Shown in pieces: positions 16,932 to 24,230 of a stretch of 28,408 bases of DNA (positions are counted from its first letter, which is position 1; every line of letters starts with the position of its first letter). Under the pieces are notes generated by a model. That model was not told the DNA's origin. It did not search any database and worked only from the letters and a program-made list of their open reading frames with translations. Source of the stretch: AC-69 sp050692435. GTDB lineage: Bacteria > Actinomycetota > UBA4738 > HRBIN12. The position numbers and the translations under genes were made by a program. The stretch is from positions 1 to 28,408 of the forward strand of contig JBOGVG010000121.1 in the NCBI GenBank assembly GCA_050692435.1, written 5' to 3'.

Positions 16932-17872
16932 AGCAGAACCTCGCCGTGGACCTCGACGGGGTGCGTTTCCCCCTCCCGGTGCTGGCCGCCTCGGGCTGCT
17001 TCGGAACCGGCCGGGAGCTCGGCGGGCTCACCGACATCCGCAGGCTGGGCGGGGTGATCACCCGGAGCGTGACGTTCGAGGCATCGCGGGGCTGGCCCAC
17101 GCCCCGGGTGACCGAGAGCCCGTCCGGCCTCGTGACGGCCGTGGGGAACCAGAACCCGGGCGTACGGGAGTTCGTGGCCGAGGACCTGCCGCGCTTGGCC
17201 AAGACAGGGATACCCGTCGTGGCCTCGGTTACCGGCACTACCCTTCAGGAGTACATCCGGGTGGCCAGCATCCTCCGGGACGAGCCCGGGATCTCGGCGG
17301 TCGAGGTGCACCTGTCCGGTCCCGACCGGGAGAGCCGGGGTCTTCCCTTCTACGCCCGGATCGACCGGATGGGAGAGGTCGTGGGGGCGATCTCGCGGCT
17401 GTCCCCCGTCCCGGTGTTCGCCAAGCTCCCGGCCCTGCTGCCAGACATCGTGCCGGCGGCTCGGGCCTGCGTGCGAGCCGGGGCCCACGGGGTCACGCTG
17501 ATCGACGCCATCCCCGCAATGGTGGTGGACGTGCGCCGCCTCCGGCCTCGGCTGGGGGCCGTGATCGGCGGGCTCTCAGGCCCGGCCATCCGCCCCATCG
17601 CGGTGGCGGCCGTGTTCCGGGTGGCGCAAGCGCTGCCCCAGGTCCCGATCATGGGCGTCGGAGGGATCTCCTCGGCCGACGACGCCGTGGAGTTCCTGCT
17701 GGCCGGGGCGTGGGCGGTCCAGGTGGGAACGGCCATGTTGGTGAACCCGTCGGCGCCCGCCGAGATCGCCGAGGGCATCGCCGGCTTCCTGAAGTCGAAG
17801 GGGCTGGCCTCTCCGGGGGACCTCCGGGGCCGGCTCCGACTGTCCGAGACGGAGGGGATGGGGGAGGAGTGA
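16928..17872 (+). CDS. pyrD: Dihydroorotate dehydrogenase (class 1B) homologue lacking the canonical orotate-site residues
   Basis: The 314-residue product is a TIM-barrel flavoprotein of the PyrD type. The FMN half is clear: AASGCFGTG at the start, VFAKLPALLPD with the conserved Lys166, GGLSGPAIRPIAV, and MGVGGISSADDAVEFLLAGA with QVGTAML for the FMN phosphate. The substrate side is not canonical. Aligned by eye with Lactococcus PyrDA, Lys43 is R46, Asn67 is T70, the NxSCPN loop reads HLSGPD (H128, G131, D133, so the catalytic Cys is Gly) and Asn193 is D193. It sits in the right place, between pyrK and pyrF, coupled by GTGA at both ends. It may be a divergent dihydroorotate dehydrogenase with another base, or a paralogue with a changed substrate. 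GTG at 16919 is an alternative start. Confidence 0.8.
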   Translation: MKQNLAVDLDGVRFPLPVLAASGCFGTGRELGGLTDIRRLGGVITRSVTFEASRGWPTPRVTESPSGLVTAVGNQNPGVREFVAEDLPRLAKTGIPVVASVTGTTLQEYIRVASILRDEPGISAVEVHLSGPDRESRGLPFYARIDRMGEVVGAISRLSPVPVFAKLPALLPDIVPAARACVRAGAHGVTLIDAIPAMVVDVRRLRPRLGAVIGGLSGPAIRPIAVAAVFRVAQALPQVPIMGVGGISSADDAVEFLLAGAWAVQVGTAMLVNPSAPAEIAEGIAGFLKSKGLASPGDLRGRLRLSETEGMGEE

Positions 17873-18552
17873 TCCCCCGCCCCGCAAACCCGCTGATCGT
17901 GGCGGTGGACGTCTCCGACATCGACCGGGCGGAGGTCTTGGCCCGCGCCGTCGGCGGCGAGGCCGGGCTCTTGAAGGTGGGGCTCGAGCTGTTCTCGGCC
18001 CACGGGCCGAACTCGGTTCTTCGCCTCCGCTCTTCTTGTCCGATCTTCCTGGACCTCAAGCTGCACGACATCCCGAACACGGTGGAACGGGCCGCCCGCA
18101 ACTGCGCTCGCCTCGGCTTGGCCATGTTCACCGTTCATGCCCTCGGCGGTGAGGCCATGGTGGAGGCTGCGGTGCGCGGCGCCGTGCGAGGCACCGAGGA
18201 GTCCGGCCATCCGATGCCGGCGGTGCTCGCCGTGACCGTCCTATCTAGCCTGTCCGGGGAGTCGCTGGCGAGCCCCGCGTCGCTGGCCTTCGAGGCCCGA
18301 GCCGCGGGGGCGGGCGGGGCCGTGGTTTCGGGCGAGGACGTCGCCGTGGTCCGGCAGGTGATGGGCGAGGAGTTCTGTCTGGTGGTCCCGGGGATTCGGC
18401 CGGTCGGCTCGAACGGTCACGACCAGGCCCGCGTCCTCACGCCGGAAGAGGCCGTGGAAGAAGGCGCGGACTATCTGGTGGTGGGCCGTCCCATCACCGA
18501 GGCCCCGGACCCAGCGGGGGCGGCGCGCGCCATCCTCGCGGCGATCCGCTGA
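17869..18552 (+). CDS. pyrF: Orotidine 5'-phosphate decarboxylase
   Basis: The 227-residue barrel enzyme makes UMP from OMP. Family strings appear in order: LIVAVDVSD, LLKVGLELFSAHGP, the catalytic DLKLHDIPNTV (Asp-Lys-x-x-Asp, about 60-70), MFTVHALGGEAMV, VLAVTVLSSL, VVPGIRPVGS and YLVVGRPITEAPDP with the phosphate-binding Arg. All catalytic residues are present. Start GTG overlaps the pyrD stop as GTGA, with GGAGG very close and GGAGGGG 11 bases before it. It is the last gene of the pyr operon: a promoter lies in the 127-base gap that follows. Confidence 0.95.
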   Translation: MIPRPANPLIVAVDVSDIDRAEVLARAVGGEAGLLKVGLELFSAHGPNSVLRLRSSCPIFLDLKLHDIPNTVERAARNCARLGLAMFTVHALGGEAMVEAAVRGAVRGTEESGHPMPAVLAVTVLSSLSGESLASPASLAFEARAAGAGGAVVSGEDVAVVRQVMGEEFCLVVPGIRPVGSNGHDQARVLTPEEAVEEGADYLVVGRPITEAPDPAGAARAILAAIR

Positions 18553-18574
18553 CCGGCGGCCGACCGAACCGGTC
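18551..18574 (+). terminator. Weak hairpin at the end of the pyr operon
   Basis: GACCGG (18551-18556) and CCGGTC (18569-18574) form a 6-bp stem around a 12-base loop, overlapping the pyrF stop. With no T-run it is a poor terminator, but it is the only inverted repeat I see in this gap. Confidence 0.2.
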
Positions 18575-18609
18575 ATCGACGAAACCGCAGGTCGCGCGGT
18601 TGGCCCGCG

Positions 18610-18639
18610 TTGCCCCGCCACGGAGGGCGTGTCTATACT
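18610..18639 (+). promoter_or_regulatory. Promoter of the mihF-gmk-rpoZ-coaBC group
   Basis: TTGCCC (18610-18615) and TATACT (18634-18639) are 18 bases apart and fit the main-sigma -35 and -10 boxes (4/6 and 5/6 matches). Transcription should start near 18646, leaving a 34-base leader with AAAGGAG. Confidence 0.55.
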
Positions 18640-18679
18640 CCCGGGGTTTCCGTCCCCCATCGAGCAAAGGAGCGTCGTC

Positions 18680-18991
18680 ATGCCGCTACCCGTCCTGACC
18701 GAGGAACAGCGCAGGCAGGCCCTGGAGAAGGCCGCGGAGGCGAGGAGGAAGCGCGCCGAGCTCAAGGGCCAGCTGAAGTCCGGGAAGCTCACATTGAGGG
18801 ATGTGCTGTCCAGGCTGGACGACACCGTGGGCAAGATGAAGGTGTCCACCGTCCTCGAGTCCCTGCCCGGCGTGGGGAAGGTCCGGGCAAGGAAGATCAT
18901 GGAGAAGCTGGACATCTCGGCCAGCCGGAGGATCCGCGGGCTCGGCGCGAAGCAGCGGGACGCCCTCCTCGGCGAGTTCGCCAAGAAGTAA
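18680..18991 (+). CDS. mihF: Actinobacterial integration host factor (mIHF)
   Basis: The 103-residue basic protein has a charged N-terminal helix (QALEKAAEARRKRAELKGQL) and a helix-two-turns-helix DNA-binding domain with the signature LESLPGVGKVRARKIMEKL and RRIRGLGAKQRDALL. It is a nucleoid protein limited to Actinomycetota and unrelated in fold to enteric IHF; it supports phage integration and nucleoid compaction there. The ATG at 18680 has AAAGGAG seven bases upstream; an earlier GTG at 18629 would overlap the promoter. It precedes gmk, the usual actinobacterial arrangement, and ends in TAA seven codons ahead of the gmk P-loop region in the same frame. Confidence 0.95.
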   Translation: MPLPVLTEEQRRQALEKAAEARRKRAELKGQLKSGKLTLRDVLSRLDDTVGKMKVSTVLESLPGVGKVRARKIMEKLDISASRRIRGLGAKQRDALLGEFAKK

Positions 18992-18997
18992 CGCGCC

Positions 18998-19594
18998 CTG
19001 GTCAGGCGGGGAACCCTCTTCGTCGTCTCCGGCCCTTCGGGGGTCGGGAAAGGGACCGTCGTGAGGCGGCTTTTGGAGCGGCGTCCAGACCTCACGCTGT
19101 CGGTCTCCGCCACCACACGTCCACGCCGTCCCTCCGAGCAGGACGGTGTCCACTACTCGTTCCTGTCCGAGCAGGAGTTCGACCGGCTCGTGAGGGGCGA
19201 CGCGCTGCTCGAGTGGGCCGATGTGTTCGGCAGCCGCTACGGCACGCCGGCGGCGCCGGTGGAGAGGGCCCTCGCGGAGGGTAGGACCGTGATCCTTGAG
19301 ATCGACGTCCAGGGTGCCGGCCTGGTGAAGGAACGGGTGCCCGAGGCCGTCCTGATCTTCCTGGTGCCGCCGTCCATGGAAGAGCTCGAACGGCGGCTCC
19401 GAGCCCGGGGGACCGAGGACGAGGAGCGGCTCGCCACGCGACTTGCCACGGCGGGCTGGGAGATGGAGCAGCGCCCCTGGTTCGACCACGTGGTCGTGAA
19501 CGACGACGTCGACGAGGCGACGGCCCAGGTCGAGGCTATAATCGAGGCGTTCCGGCCTCCGACCGCTTCGACAGAAGGACGTGCGCACCCATGA
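18998..19594 (+). CDS. gmk: Guanylate kinase, apparent CTG start
   Basis: The 198-residue product phosphorylates GMP to GDP. The P-loop SGPSGVGKGT (about 11-20), the GMP-binding SVSATTRPRRPSEQDGVHYSF, FLSEQEFDRLV, EIDVQGA and the lid RLRARGTEDEE are all present. The only ATG/GTG/TTG in this frame, GTG 19061, comes after the P-loop and would give a dead enzyme. After the mihF stop (TAA, 18989-18991, same frame) the codons are CGC GCC CTG GTC AGG, so CTG 18998 is the best start; it lacks a strong ribosome site. The end overlaps rpoZ as ATGA. Alternatives are a GTC start at 19001 or low-level read-through from mihF. Confidence 0.85.
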   Translation: MVRRGTLFVVSGPSGVGKGTVVRRLLERRPDLTLSVSATTRPRRPSEQDGVHYSFLSEQEFDRLVRGDALLEWADVFGSRYGTPAAPVERALAEGRTVILEIDVQGAGLVKERVPEAVLIFLVPPSMEELERRLRARGTEDEERLATRLATAGWEMEQRPWFDHVVVNDDVDEATAQVEAIIEAFRPPTASTEGRAHP

Positions 19595-19839
19595 TCGAAC
19601 CGAAGATCGACGACCTCCTGGGGCAGGTCGATTCCAAGTACACGCTGGTGATCCTGGCGGCCAAACGGGCCCGGGAGATCAACTCCTACTACAACCAGCT
19701 GGGAGAAGGACGCGGCGAGTTCGTCCCGCCCCTCATCGAGACGGGCGGCCTCACGAACAAGCCCCTGTCCATCGCCCTGGAGGAGATCTCCGACGGCAAG
19801 ATCCAGGCCGAGCGGCCCGAAGGGGTCGGGATCAAGTAG
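19591..19839 (+). CDS. rpoZ: RNA polymerase omega subunit
   Basis: The 82-residue product matches RpoZ: IDDLLGQVDSKYTLVILAAKRAREIN near the N-terminus, where the conserved AAKRAR contacts the beta-prime C-terminal region, and TNKPLSIALEEISDGKI near residues 55-72. Omega helps assemble the beta-prime subunit and, in some bacteria, binds ppGpp. It overlaps gmk by 4 bases, a pairing conserved in many phyla. AAGGA lies 11 bases before the ATG, a little far. Confidence 0.94.
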   Translation: MIEPKIDDLLGQVDSKYTLVILAAKRAREINSYYNQLGEGRGEFVPPLIETGGLTNKPLSIALEEISDGKIQAERPEGVGIK

Positions 19840-19885
19840 CCCGGTCCCTGGGGGGCGTTGGCCCGGGGACCATGGAGGCCTGCAG

Positions 19886-21097
19886 GTGCCAGGGAGCGAA
19901 GTCCCCGCCGTAAAAGGCCGCCGGGTCCTGCTCGGTGTCACCGGCGGCGTCGCCGCCTACAAAGCCTGCATCCTGACCCGTCTGCTGGCCCAGGCCGGGG
20001 CCACGGTCCAGGCGGTGATGACCGCCTCCGCCACGCGCTTCGTGGGCCCGGACACGCTCGCCGCGCTCTCCGGACGGCCGTGCTACAAGGATCTGTGGGA
20101 GGAGCCAGGAACCGTCCTTCACGTCAAGCTGGCGCACGAAGCCGACGTCGTCGTGGTCGCGCCGGCCACGGCCAACATCATCGCGAAGCTCGCGTCCGGC
20201 ATCGCCGACGACCTGCTCACCTCCGTCATGCTCGAAGCGACATGCCCCGTCGTGCTGGCACCGGCCATGCACACGGGCATGTGGGAGCACCCCGCGACCC
20301 GGATGAACGTCCGGACCCTGGAGGAGCGGGGGGCCCGGGTGGTGGGCCCAGCCGCCGGGTCGCTGGCCGCGGGGGACGAGGGCATGGGGCGCCTGGCCGA
20401 GCCGGAGGACATCCTCGCCGCGGTGGAGGACGTGGTTGCCCGGGGGCGGGATCTCGCCGGGCGGCGCATCGTGGTCACGGCCGGTCCCACCTGGGAGCCG
20501 CTCGACCCCGTCCGGTTCGTGGGGAACCGCTCGACAGGGAAGATGGGGTTCGCGGTGGCCCGGGAGGCCTTCGCCCGGGGGGCCGACGTGACCCTCGTGG
20601 TGGGCCCGGGGACGGTGGAGCCGCCGGGTGGCCCCAACGTCGTCCGCGTGACGACGGCGGAGGAGATGCGCGCGGCCGTGCGGGAGGCGGCCCCGGACGC
20701 CGAGGCCGTGGTGATGGCCGCGGCGGTGGCCGACTTCCGTCCCAGTGAGGTCGCGCCGACGAAGCTGAAGAGGGAGGGCGGCCCGCCCCACCTGGCCCTG
20801 GTGCCCACCCCCGACGTCCTTCGAGCGTTGGGCGAGCTCGAGGGCGAGCGGGTCCTTGTGGGGTTCGCCGCGGAGACCGAGGACCTGGAAGCCGCGGGGA
20901 GGGCGAAGCTCCGGGCAAAGGGCCTGGACCTCATCGTGGTGAACGAGGTCGGGCGGGAGGGCACCGGGTTCGGCTCCGACACGAACCACGCGGCGATCCT
21001 GTCCCGTCACGGCGACGACGAGCCGCTTCGTTCGTGGACCAAGGGAGAGCTCGCGTCGGCCATCTGCGACCGCCTGGCCAAGCTCCTGGCCGGGTAG
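19886..21097 (+). CDS. coaBC: Bifunctional phosphopantothenoylcysteine decarboxylase / phosphopantothenate-cysteine ligase
   Basis: The 403-residue fusion performs two middle steps of coenzyme A synthesis. The CoaC half (about 1-190) is a flavoprotein with LGVTGGVAAYKA, LHVKLAHEADVVVVAPATAN containing the active His, and APAMHTGMWEHPATRMNV. The CoaB half (about 195-403) has VVTAGPTWEPLDPVRFVGNRSTGKMG, MAAAVADFRPSE and LKREGGPP, then GFAAET and VVNEV, for CTP-dependent ligation of cysteine. PAMH replaces the textbook PAMN, which I recall as usual in Actinomycetota. The GTG at 19886 has GGAGG seven bases upstream and lies 46 bases after rpoZ. Length is normal. Confidence 0.95.
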   Translation: MPGSEVPAVKGRRVLLGVTGGVAAYKACILTRLLAQAGATVQAVMTASATRFVGPDTLAALSGRPCYKDLWEEPGTVLHVKLAHEADVVVVAPATANIIAKLASGIADDLLTSVMLEATCPVVLAPAMHTGMWEHPATRMNVRTLEERGARVVGPAAGSLAAGDEGMGRLAEPEDILAAVEDVVARGRDLAGRRIVVTAGPTWEPLDPVRFVGNRSTGKMGFAVAREAFARGADVTLVVGPGTVEPPGGPNVVRVTTAEEMRAAVREAAPDAEAVVMAAAVADFRPSEVAPTKLKREGGPPHLALVPTPDVLRALGELEGERVLVGFAAETEDLEAAGRAKLRAKGLDLIVVNEVGREGTGFGSDTNHAAILSRHGDDEPLRSWTKGELASAICDRLAKLLAG

Positions 21098-21121
21098 ACG
21101 GGCCACGTCGGCGCCTGCCGG

Positions 21122-21127
21122 TATACT
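21122..21127 (+). promoter_or_regulatory. -10 element of the metK promoter
   Basis: TATACT lies 10 bases before the metK ATG, so the expected start of transcription (near 21134) leaves at most about four bases of leader. No ribosome site fits. No -35 match at normal spacing was found. Confidence 0.5.
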
Positions 21128-21137
21128 CCGGCGCTGT

Positions 21138-22325
21138 ATGCGGAAGGGCTACCTGTTCTCCTCCGAGTCGGTCACCGAAGGACATCCCGACAAGCTCGCC
21201 GACCAGATCTCCGACGCGGTCCTCGATGCCATCATCGACGTCGATCCCGAGGGCCGGGTGGCGTGCGAGACGCTGGTGACGACCGGGATCGTCATGGTGG
21301 CCGGCGAGATCACGACCTCCGAGTACGTCGACATCCCGTCGGTCGTTCGGCACACGATCCTCGAGATCGGGTACACGGACGCGAACTTCGGCATCGACGG
21401 GGCGACATGCGGCGTGATCACCTCGATCCAGGAACAGTCGCCCGACATCGCCCGCGGCGTGGACGACTCGCGTGAGCACCGCGTGGAGGGCTCGCACGAC
21501 GACCTCGACGCGCTCGGCGCCGGCGACCAGGGGATGATGTTCGGCTACTCGTGCCGGGATACCGACGAGCTGATGCCGATCCCCATCGCGATGGCGCACC
21601 GCTTGACGAAGCGCTTGGCCGACGTCCGAAAGGCGGGGGTCGTTCCGTACCTGCGGCCGGACGGCAAGAGCCAGGTGACCATCGAGTACGCGGGCGGCAA
21701 GCCGGTTCGCGTGGACACCGTCCTCATATCGGCCCAGCACCGGGAAGAGGTGGACGTCGACACCCTGCTCGGGCCCGACGTGAGCGCCGAGGTCATCGAC
21801 CCCGTGCTCCGCGAGTTCCAGCTCGACGCGCAGGGCGTTCGGATCCTGGTGAACCCCACGGGCAGGTTCGAGATCGGAGGGCCGAAGGCCGACACCGGCC
21901 TCACCGGGCGGAAGATCATGGTCGATTCGTACGGCGGCATGGCGCCCCACGGCGGCGGCTGCTTCTCGGGCAAGGACCCCACCAAGGTCGATCGCTCGGC
22001 CGCGTACATGGCCCGGTACGTGGCCAAGAACCTGGTAGCGGCGGGGTTGGCCGACCGGCTCCAGGTCCAGGTGGCCTACGCCATTGGCACGGCCCATCCC
22101 GTCTCGCTCGCGGTCGACACGTTCGGCACCGAACAGGTGGACCCCGACCGGATCGTCGAGCTGATCTGGGATGCGTTCGACTTCCGGCCGGCGGCGATCA
22201 TCCGTCAGCTCGATCTCCGTAGGCCCATCTACGAGGAGACCGCGGCGTACGGCCACTTCGGCCGGAAGGAATTCTCCTGGGAGGCGACCGACCGCGCCGA
22301 CGAGCTCCGCCGCGCGTTCGGGTAG
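21138..22325 (+). CDS. metK: S-adenosylmethionine synthetase
   Basis: The 395-residue enzyme joins methionine and ATP to make S-adenosylmethionine. Signatures are SVTEGHPDKLADQISDA (His and Asp at the triphosphate/Mg site), GAGDQGMMFGYSC (about 135), the loop GGPKADTGLTGRKIMVDSYGG and the phosphate-binding GGGCFSGKDPTKVDRSAAY (about 275-293), then AIGTAHPVSL. Everything expected is present and length is normal. The gene appears leaderless or nearly so, with TATACT 10 bases upstream. No SAM riboswitch fits in the 40-base gap after coaBC. It precedes priA, a common order in Actinomycetota. Confidence 0.97.
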   Translation: MRKGYLFSSESVTEGHPDKLADQISDAVLDAIIDVDPEGRVACETLVTTGIVMVAGEITTSEYVDIPSVVRHTILEIGYTDANFGIDGATCGVITSIQEQSPDIARGVDDSREHRVEGSHDDLDALGAGDQGMMFGYSCRDTDELMPIPIAMAHRLTKRLADVRKAGVVPYLRPDGKSQVTIEYAGGKPVRVDTVLISAQHREEVDVDTLLGPDVSAEVIDPVLREFQLDAQGVRILVNPTGRFEIGGPKADTGLTGRKIMVDSYGGMAPHGGGCFSGKDPTKVDRSAAYMARYVAKNLVAAGLADRLQVQVAYAIGTAHPVSLAVDTFGTEQVDPDRIVELIWDAFDFRPAAIIRQLDLRRPIYEETAAYGHFGRKEFSWEATDRADELRRAFG

Positions 22326-22371
22326 CTCTTCCCGAGAAGAGCAGGTCCTGTCCGGGCCGGTCGCAGTCTGC

Positions 22372-24213
22372 GTGGACCGGCCGGTCCTGTCGCTGGACCG
22401 GCCGTTCACGTACGACCTGCCCGAGGAGCTCGGTGGCCGCCTCGGTTGCCTGGTCCAGGTCCCGTTCCACCGTGCGCTCGCTCGGGGCTGGGTGCTGGGT
22501 CCGACCGGCGACGTCCCGAGGCGCGTGCTTCGAGTGAAGAAGCTCCTGTCGCCGGTTCGCTTCTTCGACGACCCGATGCTCCAGCTCCTTCGGTGGGTGA
22601 GCGAGCGGTACGTGGCCCCTCTCGCCTCCGTGATCGCTCGCTCCCACCCGCCCCGCGTGGCTTCGGAAGAGAGGGTCGCCGGTGAGGTTGACGCGGAGGG
22701 TGTGGACGGGAACCCGGAGGGGGCAGCGGCCCTTCGCTTCGATCTTCCTCCGCTCTCCCATGCCCCACCCTTCTCCCGCTCGACGAAGGCCGTCGGCTCA
22801 ACCGCAGGTTCATCAGTCCTCGGGACATACAAGGGTGGGGAGGAACTGGTGGCCGCGCTCGCAGGCGCGTCCGGCGCATTTCTTCTTCGACCGGCTCCAG
22901 TGGACGAGCAGCGCGTCGCCGTGGAGTGTGTTGCGGCGGCGCTGGCCGGTGGGAGAAGCGCCATCGTGCTCGTCCCCGAGCTCGACCCGCTACCGGCCAC
23001 GGCGGCGGCCGTCCTGGAGACCTTCGGCGGCGACGCGGTCCTGTTCGCCGGCGGGTCGAAGCGGACCCGATACCGGACATGGCTCGACCTCGCCGACGGC
23101 CGGTATCGGGTCGTAGTGGGAACCCGGCCAGCCGTGTTCGCAGCGGTTCGGGACCTGGGGCTGCTGTACGTGTCGCGGGAGAGCCACGGGGGGCACCGCG
23201 AGGAGCGCTCCCCGTACTCCCACGTGCGCGACGTAGCGCTGGCCCGGGCCGAGGTGGCCGTGGCGGTGTGCGTCATGGCCGCGCTCTGCCCGTCGGCGGA
23301 GGCCGTGGCCACCGAAGCCCGGGAGGTGAGCCCGTCCGGAAGATGGTGGCCCCCCGTGGAGGTGGTCCGGCCGGGACCGGAGGGCCGGGCCCCCCGCCTG
23401 GTTTCGGCGCTCAAGTCGGTGACCCGCGGGTTCCTGTACGAGCCGTTGCCCGGATACGGCGTCGCTCGCGTGTGCCGGGCGTGCGGGGAGCCGGCCGCCT
23501 GTGCTGCGTGCGGGGGAGTGATTCGGGCCGAAGGGGGGATGGTCCGGTGTGCCGTGTGCGGGGCAGACGGGCGGTGCGCCCGCTGCGGCTCCGCCCACTT
23601 CGGGATCGTCCGCGGGGGCGCGGAACGCGTGGAGGAGTGGGCCCAGAGGCTGGTCGCGGTGCCGGTCCGGCGGATCGGCCCGGGACAGCCGCCGCTTCCT
23701 CCGCGCGACCGCGAGGTGACGGTAGGCGGGGTGGAGGCCGTGAAGGACGTCGGCCCGGTGGGCCTGGACCTGGTGGCCATCCTGGACGCCGACATCGCGG
23801 CCCGGCGCCCCGGCCTCGCCGCGAAGGAACGGGCCCTGGCCACCTGGATGGAGGCGGCGGCCTGGGCCAGCCCGAGGGGTCGCGTCATCGTCCAGACCCG
23901 CCACCCCAACGATCCGGCGGTCCAGGCCCTGGTCTCGGGCAACCCGGAGCGCTTCTACCGGACGGAGCTGGCCCACCGGGAGGCGGCCGGCTTTCCCCCG
24001 GGGTGGCCGGTGTTCCGGGTGGCCGGAACGGCGGACGTCGTGGCCGAATTGGAGGAGCGGCGACCGCGAACCCTGCTGGTCTCGGCGGTGGGAGACCAGA
24101 CGGTATGCTTGGTCGTGCTCGACCGCGGCGGCGTCCCGGCGTTCGGCGACGCCATGCGGGCCCTGGCGGAGCGGGGCGTGGTCGCCAGGGTCGAGGCCGA
24201 GCCCCACCTGTGA
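22372..24213 (+). CDS. priA: PriA-like primosomal protein without helicase motifs
   Basis: The product (about 613 residues) has the PriA layout: an N-terminal DNA-binding domain (LSLDRPFTYDLPEELGGRL, then VSERYVAPLASVIAR), a degenerate helicase core and a Cys-rich zinc region (CRACGEPAACAACGG, CAVCGADGRCARCG). The Walker A position reads ASGAFLLRPAPVDEQ, with no GKT/S, and the DEEH position reads SRESHGGHREE before SPYSHVRDVALARA, so it cannot be an ATP-driven helicase. This is the usual actinobacterial form and not a sign of decay. A CTG at 22348 would keep the first strand (GPVAVCVDRP), which GTG 22372 loses, so the true start may be CTG. A low-complexity part near residues 100-150 links the domains. 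Confidence 0.85.
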   Translation: MDRPVLSLDRPFTYDLPEELGGRLGCLVQVPFHRALARGWVLGPTGDVPRRVLRVKKLLSPVRFFDDPMLQLLRWVSERYVAPLASVIARSHPPRVASEERVAGEVDAEGVDGNPEGAAALRFDLPPLSHAPPFSRSTKAVGSTAGSSVLGTYKGGEELVAALAGASGAFLLRPAPVDEQRVAVECVAAALAGGRSAIVLVPELDPLPATAAAVLETFGGDAVLFAGGSKRTRYRTWLDLADGRYRVVVGTRPAVFAAVRDLGLLYVSRESHGGHREERSPYSHVRDVALARAEVAVAVCVMAALCPSAEAVATEAREVSPSGRWWPPVEVVRPGPEGRAPRLVSALKSVTRGFLYEPLPGYGVARVCRACGEPAACAACGGVIRAEGGMVRCAVCGADGRCARCGSAHFGIVRGGAERVEEWAQRLVAVPVRRIGPGQPPLPPRDREVTVGGVEAVKDVGPVGLDLVAILDADIAARRPGLAAKERALATWMEAAAWASPRGRVIVQTRHPNDPAVQALVSGNPERFYRTELAHREAAGFPPGWPVFRVAGTADVVAELEERRPRTLLVSAVGDQTVCLVVLDRGGVPAFGDAMRALAERGVVARVEAEPHL

Positions 24214-24230
24214 GGAGCCGAGAACCAAGG

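Noticed and set aside
17301..17340. Frameshift or sequencing error as the reason for the missing Cys in pyrD
   Set aside because: The frame is continuous with family motifs on both sides (VASVTGTT before, VFAKLP after), and substitutions are spread over five separate segments, which a local error cannot explain.
19061..19594. gmk starting at GTG 19061
   Set aside because: This start removes the ATP-binding P-loop, which is intact in frame just upstream.
20269..20290. PAMH in place of PAMN in CoaBC as a lost substrate-binding residue
   Set aside because: I recall PAMHTxMW as the usual form in Actinomycetota CoaBC, so it is a lineage trait and not a defect.
21098..21137. SAM riboswitch before metK
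   Set aside because: Only 40 bases separate coaBC from metK, and the -10 box lies ten bases from the ATG, leaving no room for a leader RNA.
22861..23190. priA as a pseudogene because helicase motifs are missing
   Set aside because: The frame is full length, the zinc Cys residues are kept, and loss of ATP motifs is normal for PriA in Actinomycetota.
20931..23942. Reverse-strand open frame of 1003 codons, and others of 550-750 codons at 22990-25239, 13981-15996 and 4316-6379
   Set aside because: They mirror metK, priA, carB, pepQ and efp on the other strand. Their translations are Arg/Pro/Gly/His-rich without family motifs, the usual effect of high GC on antisense frames.
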